Program-made: the position numbers and the translations under genes
Source of the DNA: Streptomyces laurentii
GTDB lineage: Bacteria > Actinomycetota > Actinomycetes > Streptomycetales > Streptomycetaceae
Direction: 5' to 3'
DNA: 64,000 nucleotides
Assembly (NCBI GenBank): GCA_002355495.1
Contig: AP017424.1
Location: forward strand, 3,968,001 to 4,032,000
Notes under the pieces: model-generated
Told to the model about the DNA's origin: nothing
Database searches by the model: none
Seen by the model: only the letters and a program-made list of their open reading frames with translations
In this document: one piece after another, positions 42,365-51,288 of the stretch
Layout: each line of letters starts with the position of its first letter
How positions within the stretch are numbered: position 1 is the stretch's first letter

Positions 42365-43288
42365 ATGAGCACGACGAAGGCCGGGGGCAACGGCGCACGC
42401 GAGCCCGAGGCCGGCGAGGTCCGGGAGTTCGTACAGAGGCTCGGGATACCCGGACTCGTCGACGTCCACACCCACTTCATGCCGCGCAACGTCCTCGACA
42501 AGGTGTGGGCCTACTTCGACTCCGCCGGCCCGCTCGTCGGCCGCCCCTGGCCCATCGCGTACCGCGCCGAGGAGGACGAACGCGTCGCGTTCCTCCGCGA
42601 GTTCGGGGTGCTCGCCTTCACCTCGATGCTCTACCCGCACAAGCCCGGTATGGCCGCCTGGCTCAACGACTGGTCCGCCGGCTTCGCCGCGCGCACCCCG
42701 GACTGCCTCCACACCGCGACGTTCTTCCCCGAGGCCGGCGCGCCCGGCTACGTCCGGCAGGCCCTCGACCGCGGGGCCCGGGTCTTCAAGGCGCATGTCC
42801 AGGTCGGCGGGTACGACCCGAACGACCGGCTCCTCGACGGCGTCTGGCGGCTCCTCGAGGACACCGCGACGCCGGTCGTCGCCCACTGCGCGTCCGGCCC
42901 CGTCCCCGGCCCGCACACCGGCCCGGGACCCGTCGGCGCGCTCCTCGCCCGCCACCCCCGCCTGCGGCTGATCGTCGCGCACCTGGGGATGCCGGAGTAC
43001 GGCGAGTTCCTCGACCTCGCCGAGCGGTACGAGGGCGTCCACCTCGACACCACCATGGCCTTCACCGACTTCAGCGAGGAGACCGCGCCCTTCCCGGCCG
43101 CCGAGCTGAAGCGGCTCGCGGGGCTGTCCGACCGGATCCTGCTGGGTACCGACTTCCCCAACATCCCCTATCCGTACGCCCACCAGCTGCACGCCCTCGA
43201 ACAGCTCGGGCTCGGCGACGACTGGCTGCGCGCCGTCTGCCACGACAACGCGGCACGTCTGTTCGCCCTCCCTTCGCGCAGGTCCTGA
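42365..43288 (+). CDS. Amidohydrolase-family metal-dependent hydrolase (307 aa)
   Basis: A TIM-barrel amidohydrolase_2-type protein. The first metal motif is VDVHTHF (about residue 35), the VAHCASG strand lies near 175, and HLGMPEY is at about 205. The Asp motif is LLGTDFPNIPYPYAHQL (about 260). All expected metal ligands are present. Members act as decarboxylases or lactone/amide hydrolases, and the substrate cannot be told from sequence. GGAGAGGAG precedes the ATG. It stands alone. Confidence 0.82.
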   Translation: MSTTKAGGNGAREPEAGEVREFVQRLGIPGLVDVHTHFMPRNVLDKVWAYFDSAGPLVGRPWPIAYRAEEDERVAFLREFGVLAFTSMLYPHKPGMAAWLNDWSAGFAARTPDCLHTATFFPEAGAPGYVRQALDRGARVFKAHVQVGGYDPNDRLLDGVWRLLEDTATPVVAHCASGPVPGPHTGPGPVGALLARHPRLRLIVAHLGMPEYGEFLDLAERYEGVHLDTTMAFTDFSEETAPFPAAELKRLAGLSDRILLGTDFPNIPYPYAHQLHALEQLGLGDDWLRAVCHDNAARLFALPSRRS

Positions 43289-43367
43289 CCAGGTCTGTCT
43301 CCGGTTCTCAGAGAATTCACAGGGAAGCGAAAGGCTCGTCTCAGGCGGCGCGGCGAACGTCTCCCGT

Positions 43368-44162
43368 ATGACTGCGACCACTTTCCGCTCGCGATCCGAA
43401 GCACCCCGGTCCGGCAGCACGGGCGGGGCCGTCCGCGTCCTCGTCGTCGATGACGAGGACGCGCTCGGCGAACTGCTGTCGATGTCCCTGCGCTACGAGG
43501 GCTGGCAGGTGCGGCGTGAGGCCGACGGAGCCGGGGCGGTACGGGCCGTCCGGGCGTTCCGGCCCGATGTCGTCGTCCTCGGCCTGGCCCTGCCCGACAT
43601 GGACGGCCTCTCGGTCCTCGCCCGGCTGCGGAGCGAACTGCCCGAGGTGCCGGTGTTGTTCCTGGCGGAGAAGAGCGCGAGGACGACCGTCAGGACCGGC
43701 CGGGACGGCAAGGCCGTGAAGGAGGCCCCCGAGGACCGGGTCGCCGGGCTCACGGCCGGCGGGGACGACTACGTCACCAAGCCGTTCGGCATGGAGGAGG
43801 TGGTGGCCCGGCTGCGCGCGCTGATCCGCCGCTCCGGGGCCGCGCGGGCGCGCGCCGGCCGGCCGCTGCTCACCGTCGGCGACCTGACCCTGGACGAGGA
43901 CAGCCACGAGGTGACGCGGTGCGGCGAGTCCGTCCACCTCACGGCCACCGAGTTCGAGCTGCTGCGCTATCTGATGCGCAACCCGCGCCGGGTGCTCAGC
44001 AAGGCGCAGATCCTGGACCGGGTCTGGTCGTACGACTTCGGCGGCAAGGCCAACGTCGTCGAGCTCTACATCTCGTACCTGCGGCGGAAGATCGACGCCG
44101 GGCGCACCCCGATGATCCACACCCGCCGTGGCGCCGGCTATCTGATCAAGCCGGCGGAGTGA
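43368..44162 (+). CDS. OmpR-type response regulator lacking the phosphoacceptor Asp
   Basis: A 264-residue product. The receiver (residues 22-160) has the acidic pocket D28-D29 and K138 (YVTKPF). The usual phosphorylated Asp is Gly72 (VVVLGLALPDMDG). A 20-residue Lys/Arg/Thr insert (about 102-121) follows the strand that normally ends in Thr/Ser. The C-terminal OmpR winged helix (TEFELLRYLMRNPRRVLSKAQILDRVW, in part) is intact. It is probably a phosphorylation-independent regulator controlled by ligand or expression. No kinase gene is adjacent, in keeping with this. Confidence 0.85.
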   Translation: MTATTFRSRSEAPRSGSTGGAVRVLVVDDEDALGELLSMSLRYEGWQVRREADGAGAVRAVRAFRPDVVVLGLALPDMDGLSVLARLRSELPEVPVLFLAEKSARTTVRTGRDGKAVKEAPEDRVAGLTAGGDDYVTKPFGMEEVVARLRALIRRSGAARARAGRPLLTVGDLTLDEDSHEVTRCGESVHLTATEFELLRYLMRNPRRVLSKAQILDRVWSYDFGGKANVVELYISYLRRKIDAGRTPMIHTRRGAGYLIKPAE

Positions 44163-44307
44163 CGACGCGCCTTCCGAAACCGCCACCGCCACCGCCACGC
44201 CGGCCACCACGAAATCCTTCGCCACGACCACCTTCGCCACGACCACCTCCACTACGCCGCCGGAGCCGCACTTTCCTTATTTGCTATACAGCGTAAGAGG
44301 ACTCCTC

Positions 44308-44341
44308 TACGGTGTACGAGAACCGCGCCTCGTACACCGTA
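44308..44341. promoter_or_regulatory. Operator of the exporter/TetR pair: TACGGTGTACGAG-N8-CTCGTACACCGTA
   Basis: A perfect 13-bp inverted repeat just before the ribosome site of the exporter gene. Length and symmetry fit a TetR-family operator overlapping the promoter. The TetR gene at 45944-46753 in the same operon is the likely ligand. Confidence 0.75.
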
Positions 44342-44354
44342 TAAGGAGTTGCCC

Positions 44355-45908
44355 ATGACGGCGTCGTCGACCGCCGCGAGCGGATCCGTAGCGACAGGCG
44401 GCCATCCCCAGCGCTGGCTGATCCTCGGCGTCATCTGCCTCGCCCAGCTCACCGTGCTGCTGGACAACACCGTCCTCAGCGTCGCGATCCCCTCCCTCAC
44501 CAGCGAGCTCCACGCGTCCACCAGCGACATCCAGTGGATGATCAACGCGTACTCGCTCGTCCAGTCCGGCCTGCTCCTCACCGCGGGCAACGCCGCCGAC
44601 CGCTACGGCCGCAAGAAGCTCCTCGCGCTCGGCCTCGCGCTCTTCGGCATCGGCTCGCTCACCGCCGGCCTCGCCGGTTCGACCGCCCAGCTGATCGCCG
44701 CCCGCGCCGGCATGGGTGTCGGCGGCGCGCTCCTGATGACCACGACCCTCGCCGTCGTCATGCAGATCTTCGACGACTCCCAGCGGGTCAAGGCCATCGC
44801 CATCTGGGCCACCGTCGGCTCCCTCGGCTTCGCCGCCGGCCCGCTGATCGGCGGCGTGATCCTGAACCACTTCTGGTGGGGAATGATCTTCCTGATCAAC
44901 ATCCCGGTCGCCGTGATCGGCCTCGTCGCCGTCCTCAAACTGGTACCGGAGTCCAAGAACCCGAACGGCGAGCGCCCCGACCCGCTCGGCGCGCTGCTCT
45001 CCACCATCGGCATGACCGCGCTCGTCTACGCGATCATCACCGGCCCCGGCAGCGGCTGGACCTCCGCCGAGACACTGGTCTCGGCCGCGGTCGGCCTCGC
45101 CGTCCTCGGCGCCTTCGCGGCCTGGGAGCTGCACATCCCGTACCCGATGCTCGACATGCACTTCTTCCGCAACCAGAAGTTCGTCGGCGCCGTCGCCGGC
45201 GCGATCCTGGTGATGCTGGGCATGGGCGGTTCACTCTTCCTGCTGACGCAGCACCTGCAGTTCGTCCTCGGGTACGAGCCGCTGGAGGCGGGCCTGCGGA
45301 TGACGCCGCTCGCCCTGACGATCGTCGTCCTCAACCTCTCCGGTCTCGGCCCGAGGTTCGTCATGAAGGTCGGTACGGCATCGGCCGTGGCCGTCGGCCT
45401 GTCCCTGGTCGCCGCCGGTCTGACCTCGATCGCCCTGCTCGGCGGCGGTACGGACGGCAGCTACGGCGGCATGCTGCTCGGCCTGGTCCTGATGGGCGCG
45501 GGCATCGCGCTCTCCAACCCGGCCATGGCCAACGCCATCATGAGCGCGATCCCGCCGGAGAAGGCGGGTGTCGGCGCCGGCGTCAACGGCACGCTCGCCG
45601 AGTTCGGCAACGGCCTCGGCGTCGCCATCCTCGGCGCCGTCCTCAACGCCCGCTTCGCCGCGCTCGTCACCGTCACCGCCACCTCGCTCCCGGCCGCCCT
45701 GGCCGCGGCGGGCAGCGACGCCGAGCGGCAGAAGATCTCCGACGCCTTCGCCGGCGGCCTGCAGACCAGCCAGCTGGTCGGCGCGGTCGCCGTCTTCGCC
45801 GGCGGTCTGCTGGCGGCGGCGCTGCTCAGCCGGGCCGAGCGCGCGGAGCGGCGGGCGGCGGCCGAGGCGGCCGGTGAGGGAGCGGAGGACCAGGTGTCCG
45901 CTGCTTAG
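44355..45908 (+). CDS. DHA2-type MFS drug exporter (517 aa)
   Basis: The ATG at 44355 has AAGGAG upstream. A 14-TM major facilitator of the DHA2 group. It shows motif A (AGNAADRYGRKKLLALGLAL), the antiporter motif C region (GSLGFAAGPLIGGVIL) and a second-half GIALSNPAMANAIMSAIPPE segment. It exports a hydrophobic compound by proton antiport across the cell membrane. TetR follows in the same direction 35 bp downstream, and a large operator precedes. The substrate is unknown. Confidence 0.87.
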   Translation: MTASSTAASGSVATGGHPQRWLILGVICLAQLTVLLDNTVLSVAIPSLTSELHASTSDIQWMINAYSLVQSGLLLTAGNAADRYGRKKLLALGLALFGIGSLTAGLAGSTAQLIAARAGMGVGGALLMTTTLAVVMQIFDDSQRVKAIAIWATVGSLGFAAGPLIGGVILNHFWWGMIFLINIPVAVIGLVAVLKLVPESKNPNGERPDPLGALLSTIGMTALVYAIITGPGSGWTSAETLVSAAVGLAVLGAFAAWELHIPYPMLDMHFFRNQKFVGAVAGAILVMLGMGGSLFLLTQHLQFVLGYEPLEAGLRMTPLALTIVVLNLSGLGPRFVMKVGTASAVAVGLSLVAAGLTSIALLGGGTDGSYGGMLLGLVLMGAGIALSNPAMANAIMSAIPPEKAGVGAGVNGTLAEFGNGLGVAILGAVLNARFAALVTVTATSLPAALAAAGSDAERQKISDAFAGGLQTSQLVGAVAVFAGGLLAAALLSRAERAERRAAAEAAGEGAEDQVSAA

Positions 45909-45943
45909 CATGGGCGTGAGCCACGGACAGACGGAGGAACGCG

Positions 45944-46753
45944 ATGGCCAAGGCAGCGGACAGGGCCAAGAACCCGGCGCGTTCCAGCGTCTGGCTGGAG
46001 ACGAACAAACGCAGCCGGGCCGCCCGTGGCGGCAGCGGCCCGGCCGGGCTCGACCGTGACCGCATCGTCGTCACGTCGATCCGGATGCTGGACGAGGAGG
46101 GCCTGGCCAAGCTCTCGATGCGCAGGCTCGCGACCGAGCTGAACGTCACCGCGATGTCCCTGTACTGGTACGTGGACACCAAGGACGACATCATCGAGTA
46201 CGCCCTCGACTCCTGCTACGGGGAGGTCGACCTGGCCGCGGTGCTGGCGGCCGACGGCTGGCGGGAGCGGGTCCGGGTGCTCGCGCTCGAGTACCGGCGG
46301 ATGCTGGTGCGGCACCCGTGGATGTCGGCGGTCGCGGGCCAGTACCTCAACGTCGGACCGCACGCGATCGCCGTCGGCGGCGAGATCCACAAGGCCATCC
46401 GGGACAGCGGTCTGCCGGTCTCGCGCACGCCGAGCGCGACGTCCGCCGTCTTCCAGTTCGTGTACGGCTACGGGACGATCGAGGGCCAGTTCAGCCGGGT
46501 CGCGCAGCAGGCCGGCATGTCGCAGGACGACTTCTACACGGACTCGATCGCGGCGTTCCGTGAGGAGGATCAGTTCACGGGGACCCTGGAGGAGATGAGC
46601 GAGGTCCTCGACGAGCGGCTCTCGCACGGCTCCGTCGACGAGATCTGGGACCGGGACTTCGACTACGCCCTGGACGTGCTGATCGCCGGCATCGAGGTCA
46701 TGGTCGAGCGCGGCCGCGCGGAGGCGGCGGCGGAGCGGGGCGCGCAAGGGTGA
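45944..46753 (+). CDS. TetR-family repressor with tetracyclin-repressor-like C-terminus (269 aa)
   Basis: After a basic 35-residue start, the HTH lies at about 38-85 (IRMLDEEGLAKLSMRRLATELNVTAMSLYWYVDTKDD in part). The YWYV helix end is typical of TetR class proteins. The C-terminal ligand domain contains AGQYLNVGPHAIAVGGEIHKAI. It probably represses the exporter through the operator at 44308-44341. Beyond its stop, 46751-46792 holds a repeated GACCGTACATACG pair, a further possible site. Confidence 0.85.
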   Translation: MAKAADRAKNPARSSVWLETNKRSRAARGGSGPAGLDRDRIVVTSIRMLDEEGLAKLSMRRLATELNVTAMSLYWYVDTKDDIIEYALDSCYGEVDLAAVLAADGWRERVRVLALEYRRMLVRHPWMSAVAGQYLNVGPHAIAVGGEIHKAIRDSGLPVSRTPSATSAVFQFVYGYGTIEGQFSRVAQQAGMSQDDFYTDSIAAFREEDQFTGTLEEMSEVLDERLSHGSVDEIWDRDFDYALDVLIAGIEVMVERGRAEAAAERGAQG

Positions 46754-46800
46754 CCGTATGACCGTACATACGGAATGACCGTACATACGTAGAAATGACG

Positions 46801-46871
46801 AAGCGGCGGGCCGTCCCCTGCCCGCCGCTTCGTACGTACCCGGCCGCGCCTCCGCTCGAAGCGCGGCCGGG
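46801..46871. terminator. Bidirectional terminator between two convergent exporter operons
   Basis: Two consecutive stems: AAGCGGCGGGC / GCCCGCCGCTT (46801-46830) and CCCGGCCGCGC / GCGCGGCCGGG (46839-46871). They lie between the TetR stop and the end of the minus-strand exporter gene. Confidence 0.75.
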
Positions 46872-46878
46872 AGCTTTT

Positions 46879-48510
46879 CTACTTGGCCGCGTCGGCCGGA
46901 ACGGCGTCCGCCGGGGCGTCCTGCGGCTCCGGCGCGTCGGCCTTCTTCACCGCGTTGCTCTTCAGCGCGACTTCCTTGATGAAGAGCGTCACGAGGAAGG
47001 CGACGAACGCGAACGGCGCCGAGTAGAGGAAGACATCGGCCACACCGTGGCCGTACGCCGCCTCCATGACCGTACGGATCGGGGCGGGCAGCTTGTCCAT
47101 GTCCGGGATGCCGCTGCCGCCGCCCTGGCCCATGGCCGCCGCGGCCTTCGGGCCGAGCTCGGTCAGGCCCTCCTTGACGTACTGCGTGACCCGGTGGGCC
47201 ATGATCGCGCCGAGCGCCGAGACACCCATCGCTCCGCCGAGGGAGCGGAAGAAGGTGACGACGGAGGACGCGACGCCGAGGTCGGCGGGCGCGACCTGGT
47301 TCTGGGTGCACAGGACCAGGTTCTGCATCATCATGCCGAGGCCGAGGCCGAGGACCGCCATGAAGAGGGCGATGTGCCAGTACGGGGTGTCGTACCGCAG
47401 CGTGCCGAGCAGACCGAGGCCGGCCGTGGCGAAGGCGCCACCGCTGACCAGCCAGGCCTTCCAGCGGCCGGTCTTGGTGATGATCTGGCCGGAGACCGTG
47501 GAGGAGACGAAGAGTCCGGCGATCATCGGGATCGTGAGGACACCGGACATCGTCGGCGACTCGTTGCGGGCCAGCTGGAAGTACTGGCTGAAGAAGACCG
47601 TGCCGGCGAACATCGCGACACCCACGAAGAGCGAGGCGAGCGAGGCGAGGGTGATCGTCCGGTTGCGGAACAGACGCAGCGGGATGATCGGCTCGGAGGC
47701 GCGGGACTCGACCAGGACGAAGACGAGACCCAGCAGGATCGAACCGCCGACCATGGCGGCCGTCTGCCAGGACATCCAGTCGTACTTGTCACCGGCGAAG
47801 GTGACCCAGACGAGGAGCAGGGAGACGGCGGCGCTGATGAAGAAGGCGCCGGACCAGTCGACCTTGACGTCGCGCTTCACGACGGGGAGCTTCAGGGTCT
47901 TCTGGAGCACCACCAGGGCGATGATCGCGAAGGGCACGCCGACGTAGAAGCACCAGCGCCAGCCGAGCCAGTCGGTGTCGGTGATGACGCCGCCGAGCAG
48001 CGGGCCGCCGACGGTGGCGACGGCGAACGTGGCGCCGAGGTAACCGCTGTACCGGCCGCGCTCACGCGGGGAGATCATGGCGGCCAGGATGATCTGGGAG
48101 AGGGCGGTCAGACCGCCGACGCCGATGCCCTGGACGACGCGGACCGTGATGAGCATGCCGGGGCTCTGGGACAGACCCGCCACGATCGAGCCCGCGACGT
48201 AGATGGTCAGGGCTATCTGGACCAGCAGCTTCTTCGAGAAGAGGTCGGCCAGCTTGCCCCAGAGCGGGGTGGTCGCGGTCATCGCCAGGAGCGAGGCGGT
48301 GACGACCCAGGTGTAGGCGGACTGGCCGCCGCCCAGGTCGGTGATGATCTGCGGGAGGGCGTTGGAGACGATCGTGGAGGACAGGATCGCGACGAACATG
48401 CCGAGCAGAAGCCCGGACAGCGCCTCCATGATCTGCCGGTGTGTCATCGGGGCGGTGGAGCTGTCGCCCCGGTCCCCCTGTGCACCCTTGGCAGGTGCGG
48501 TGGTAGCCAT
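46879..48510 (-). CDS. DHA2-type MFS drug exporter with 14 TM segments (543 aa)
   Basis: It starts with a 25-residue cytosolic tail, then TM1 with FVAILSSTIVSNALPQI. Motif A is PLWGKLADLFSKKLL and motif C is ATVGGPLLGGVI. A large extracellular loop near the C-terminus (about 440-490, GGGSGIPDMDKLP) is typical of EmrB/QacA-type proteins. The MarR gene 57 bp upstream on the same strand is likely co-transcribed and regulates it. Substrate unknown. It is a separate transporter from 44355-45908, not a duplicate. Confidence 0.87.
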   Translation of the reverse strand: MATTAPAKGAQGDRGDSSTAPMTHRQIMEALSGLLLGMFVAILSSTIVSNALPQIITDLGGGQSAYTWVVTASLLAMTATTPLWGKLADLFSKKLLVQIALTIYVAGSIVAGLSQSPGMLITVRVVQGIGVGGLTALSQIILAAMISPRERGRYSGYLGATFAVATVGGPLLGGVITDTDWLGWRWCFYVGVPFAIIALVVLQKTLKLPVVKRDVKVDWSGAFFISAAVSLLLVWVTFAGDKYDWMSWQTAAMVGGSILLGLVFVLVESRASEPIIPLRLFRNRTITLASLASLFVGVAMFAGTVFFSQYFQLARNESPTMSGVLTIPMIAGLFVSSTVSGQIITKTGRWKAWLVSGGAFATAGLGLLGTLRYDTPYWHIALFMAVLGLGLGMMMQNLVLCTQNQVAPADLGVASSVVTFFRSLGGAMGVSALGAIMAHRVTQYVKEGLTELGPKAAAAMGQGGGSGIPDMDKLPAPIRTVMEAAYGHGVADVFLYSAPFAFVAFLVTLFIKEVALKSNAVKKADAPEPQDAPADAVPADAAK

Positions 48511-48567
48511 GAATGTCCTTTGCGTGAAGTCTGGCCGCGTGGTCTGGCTGGGTGAAGCCTTGGCAGG

Positions 48568-49011
48568 TCAGGCGTGGTGGGCCCGGCAGTCCCCGAAGTC
48601 GTCACGGAGGCGGGCGAGCAGGGTGGTGAGCAGTGCGACGTCTTCGTCGGACCACTCCGCGAGATGGCGGGCGAGGAAGACGTTCAGTCGTCGGTCGAGT
48701 TCGGCGAGCATCGCCTCACCCCCCGGGGTGAGGCGCAGGATGCGAGAACGCCGGTCCGCCGGGTCGGGCAGTCGTTCGACCCAGCCGTACTCCACCGTGT
48801 GGGCGACGTGCCGGCTGCTGACCGACATGTCGACCGACATCAGCTCGGAGACCCGGCTCATGCGCATGTCGCCGTGATGGTTGAGCAGTGCGAGGACGAT
48901 CGCGGAACCGCCCGGGCATTCGGCCGGCAGGGTACGGGCGAGGCCGCGCTTGACGGCTCCGATCGCACTCACCTGCCGGCTGAGCGCCTCGTACCGGTTC
49001 ATCTGGTCCAT
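48568..49011 (-). CDS. MarR-family repressor (147 aa)
   Basis: The ATG at 49011 has GGAGGGG upstream. The winged helix has LLNHHGDMRMSRVSELMSVDMSVSSRHVAHT (in part) and the wing LPDPADRRSRILRLTPGG, followed by the dimerisation helices. It lies upstream of the DHA2 exporter, a classic MarR-transporter operon. Two inverted repeats at 49031-49074 in its promoter are its probable operators. The ligand is unknown. Confidence 0.87.
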   Translation of the reverse strand: MDQMNRYEALSRQVSAIGAVKRGLARTLPAECPGGSAIVLALLNHHGDMRMSRVSELMSVDMSVSSRHVAHTVEYGWVERLPDPADRRSRILRLTPGGEAMLAELDRRLNVFLARHLAEWSDEDVALLTTLLARLRDDFGDCRAHHA

Positions 49012-49030
49012 CGGGCACCCCTCCATCTTG

Positions 49031-49074
49031 TTGCTTAGAGCAACGATAGAGATGGATGGTTGCTTCAGGCAAAC
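49031..49074. promoter_or_regulatory. Two MarR operator-like inverted repeats
   Basis: TTGCTTAGAGCAAC at 49031-49044 and TTGCTTCAGGCAAAC at 49060-49074, 29 bp apart, each with TTGC/GCAA half sites. They lie 20-63 bp before the MarR start in an AT-richer stretch. Confidence 0.7.
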
Positions 49075-49200
49075 TAAATCGGTCAAAGAGGGCTAAAGAA
49101 TCGGTAAAGGCAGGGGTGTCGTGCGGGTCACGGCCGGAGGCGGGGGGAACGGCGGGGCAGGGCTTGGGGGCGTCCGTCCGACTTCGCTAGGGTCCGGGCC

Positions 49201-49443
49201 ATGGCACACAACCCCCAAGCACCGTACGGCCAGGGCGGTCAGCCCCCCGAGGGCTCCCACGACCCCGCCGGCAGCACCCAGATGTTCCGCGCCTTCGTCG
49301 ACGAGGGCGTCCCGCAGGGTCAGCAGCAGTACCAGAACGCGACCGTTCATTCCGCGTCCTCCGGCCCGCGCGTGGGCGTGATCGTCGGCGTCATCGTCGC
49401 GATCGCCGTCCTGGCGGGCGTGGCCTGGCTGGCGCTGGGCTGA
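49201..49443 (+). CDS. Small tail-anchored membrane protein (80 aa)
   Basis: A Gln/Gly/Pro-rich N-terminal 55 residues (MAHNPQAPYGQGGQPPEG) followed by one C-terminal TM (GVIVGVIVAIAVLAGVAWLAL). A short STQMFRAFVDEGVPQ segment precedes it. No strong ribosome site is seen at the ATG. Proteins of this layout are common Streptomyces membrane proteins of unknown role. It is monocistronic. Confidence 0.6.
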   Translation: MAHNPQAPYGQGGQPPEGSHDPAGSTQMFRAFVDEGVPQGQQQYQNATVHSASSGPRVGVIVGVIVAIAVLAGVAWLALG

Positions 49444-49644
49444 ACCACCGCACGAACCTGATGGCCCCCCTGTACTTCGGTACGCGGGGGCCATCGAGGT
49501 AGTTGGGGAGGAGGGGTACGGGAGGAGGGGAACGGGAGGAGGGGGCCACGCGGAAGCCCGGGTATCGCTCCGGCAGTCGTCGGCCGGCCGCAGGCCCGAA
49601 ATAACCGTTCGCCGCCCTGAGGCGGATCGGGTTGGTTGGTCGGC

Positions 49645-50193
49645 ATGACAGAGCTGCGAACCGAACGTCTTCTGCTCCGTCGCTGGCGGGAGTCCGATCT
49701 GGAGCCGTGGGCGGCGATGAACGCCGACCTCGAAGTCCGGAGGTACCTGGGCGACCTGCTCACGAGGGAAGAGAGCGACGAGACGGTGGCCCGGATGCGG
49801 GCCGACTTCGACGCGCGGGGCTTCGGGTGGTGGGCCCTCGAGTCACGGGAGACGGGCGAGTTCCTCGGCCGCGCCGGGCTGGACGAGGTGAAGGGGGTGC
49901 CGGTGACGGGCGTGGACGTCGGATGGCGGCTGAAGCCCTCCGTATGGGGGAACGGCTACGCCACCGAAGCCGGCCTGGCCTGCCTGGCCTTCGCCTTCGC
50001 CTTCGAGACCCTGGGCCTGCCGGAAGTGGTCGCGATGACGAACGTCGGCAACCTCCGCTCCCAGGCCGTGATGCGCCGGCTCGGCATGACCCGCGATCCG
50101 GCCTGCGACTTCGAGGACCCGAGCGCGCCCGAGGGGCCGCTCCGCCCGTGCGTCTTGTTCCGGACCGACCGGATGCCGGCCGCGGCTGTTTAG
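49645..50193 (+). CDS. GNAT acetyltransferase, RimJ/RimL type (182 aa)
   Basis: Starts MTELRTERLLLRRWRESDLEPW, the typical RimJ/RimL opening. The acetyl-CoA loop region is WRLKPSVWGNGYATEAGLACLAFAF (about 95-119), and VVAMTNVGNLRSQAVMRRLGM lies at about 132-152. The substrate is unknown. It overlaps the end of the convergent small membrane gene by 4 bp. It is different from the acetyltransferase at 9997-10539. Confidence 0.83.
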   Translation: MTELRTERLLLRRWRESDLEPWAAMNADLEVRRYLGDLLTREESDETVARMRADFDARGFGWWALESRETGEFLGRAGLDEVKGVPVTGVDVGWRLKPSVWGNGYATEAGLACLAFAFAFETLGLPEVVAMTNVGNLRSQAVMRRLGMTRDPACDFEDPSAPEGPLRPCVLFRTDRMPAAAV

Positions 50194-50384
50194 TCGGCGC
50201 TCCGCTTCCTCTTCCGGCCCTGGCGCACCTCGTCCGCCGCGAACACCAGGACGGCGATGCAGAGCGCGGCCTCGACCACGCCCCACAGCCCGGTCCATCC
50301 GCCGCCGGGGATCCGCCCGACGGCCCGGGGCGCGACGAAGGGGACGACCAGGACGAGAAAAATGGTCGACCTGTAGTTCTGCAC
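50190..50384 (-). CDS. Small membrane protein (64 aa)
   Basis: The GTG at 50384 has GGGAGGG upstream. Two TM segments (about 5-20 and 34-52) and a basic tail RQGRKRKRSAD face the cytosol. It is convergent with the acetyltransferase gene. No family was recognised. Confidence 0.55.
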   Translation of the reverse strand: MQNYRSTIFLVLVVPFVAPRAVGRIPGGGWTGLWGVVEAALCIAVLVFAADEVRQGRKRKRSAD

Positions 50385-50454
50385 GAAACCCTCCCTTGTC
50401 CGGCGCACAGCTCATATTCGCAGGGGGAGGGGCAGCCCCGTCGCGGCCCGGTGA

Positions 50455-51288
50455 TCAGTGACGGGCCTCCAGGAGTCCGCTGATCCGCTCGTGCAGTCCA
50501 TGGGGGAGGGGGACGGCCCAGCGGTCCGCCGCCTCGGCGGCGAGGTCCCGGCTCCAGCGCCAACTGTCGCGGGCGGCGGCCCGTACCTCCGCGTCGCGGG
50601 CGGCGGAGGTGGTGGTGGAGACGTACCGGTCGAGGTCGGCGGCGGGCAGGTCCCGCTCCATGGCCCGGCTGGGGGTGAGCCAGTGGGCGGTGCTGTCCCG
50701 CAGGAGCCGGCAGAGCCGCAGTTGTTGAGGTGCGACGACGGTGTGCAGCAGGGCGTGGGCGCGGCCGGTCTCACCGCGGGCCAGGACGTGCGCGAGCATC
50801 AGCGTCCAGTTGGCCAGTTCGTCGGTCAGCTGCCGGGCGGTGGCCACCGCCTCGGGCGGACGGAAGCGCGCCAGCTGCCGGGCGGCCTCGGTGAGGCGCC
50901 CGGTGCGGTCCAGCAGGACGGCGTCCTCGGGGCGGGGCAGGTGCACCATCCCGGCCCAGGCCGGGACTTCGTCGATACCGGGCTTGGCGGCGACGATGTG
51001 GAACTCGCCGCGCATGAGGTCGTCGAAGACGACCGCGAGGACCCCGTACATGTTGGTGTAGGCGAGCGTGAGAGGTGCGAGGCGCGCCAGGAACGCGGGC
51101 CCGTCGAAGTCGTCGACGTGCCGGTCCTGGACGTAGAGGTACGCCTCGATGTCGGAGTGGGCGTCGGCCTCGCCCAGGGTCCAGGACCCGTAGAGAAGGA
51201 CGCCTTCAAGACGGGGTTCGGATTCGGCGAGCTGCCGCAGCCGGGCGATGCGGGCATCGAGCGCGGGGCAGGCGGAAGGGTGGGACAT
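50455..51288 (-). CDS. Nucleotidyltransferase, Lnu(F)-like (277 aa)
   Basis: A polymerase-beta-fold nucleotidyltransferase with GVLLYGSWTLGEADAHSDIEAYL (about residues 24-46), giving the GS loop and the metal-binding Asp-x-Glu pair. A central DEVPAWAGMVHLPRPEDAVLLD segment and a C-terminal helical domain follow. Size and order resemble lincosamide nucleotidyltransferases of the Lnu(F)/LinB group. Chromosomal Streptomyces homologues are common and need not give resistance. The start MSHPSACPALDARI is chosen over a longer frame. Confidence 0.75.
   Translation of the reverse strand: MSHPSACPALDARIARLRQLAESEPRLEGVLLYGSWTLGEADAHSDIEAYLYVQDRHVDDFDGPAFLARLAPLTLAYTNMYGVLAVVFDDLMRGEFHIVAAKPGIDEVPAWAGMVHLPRPEDAVLLDRTGRLTEAARQLARFRPPEAVATARQLTDELANWTLMLAHVLARGETGRAHALLHTVVAPQQLRLCRLLRDSTAHWLTPSRAMERDLPAADLDRYVSTTTSAARDAEVRAAARDSWRWSRDLAAEAADRWAVPLPHGLHERISGLLEARH

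Noticed and set aside
50455..51288. Lnu(F)-like gene as a lincomycin resistance determinant
   Set aside because: The fold motifs fit, but chromosomal homologues are frequent in Streptomyces and nothing in the context points to resistance.
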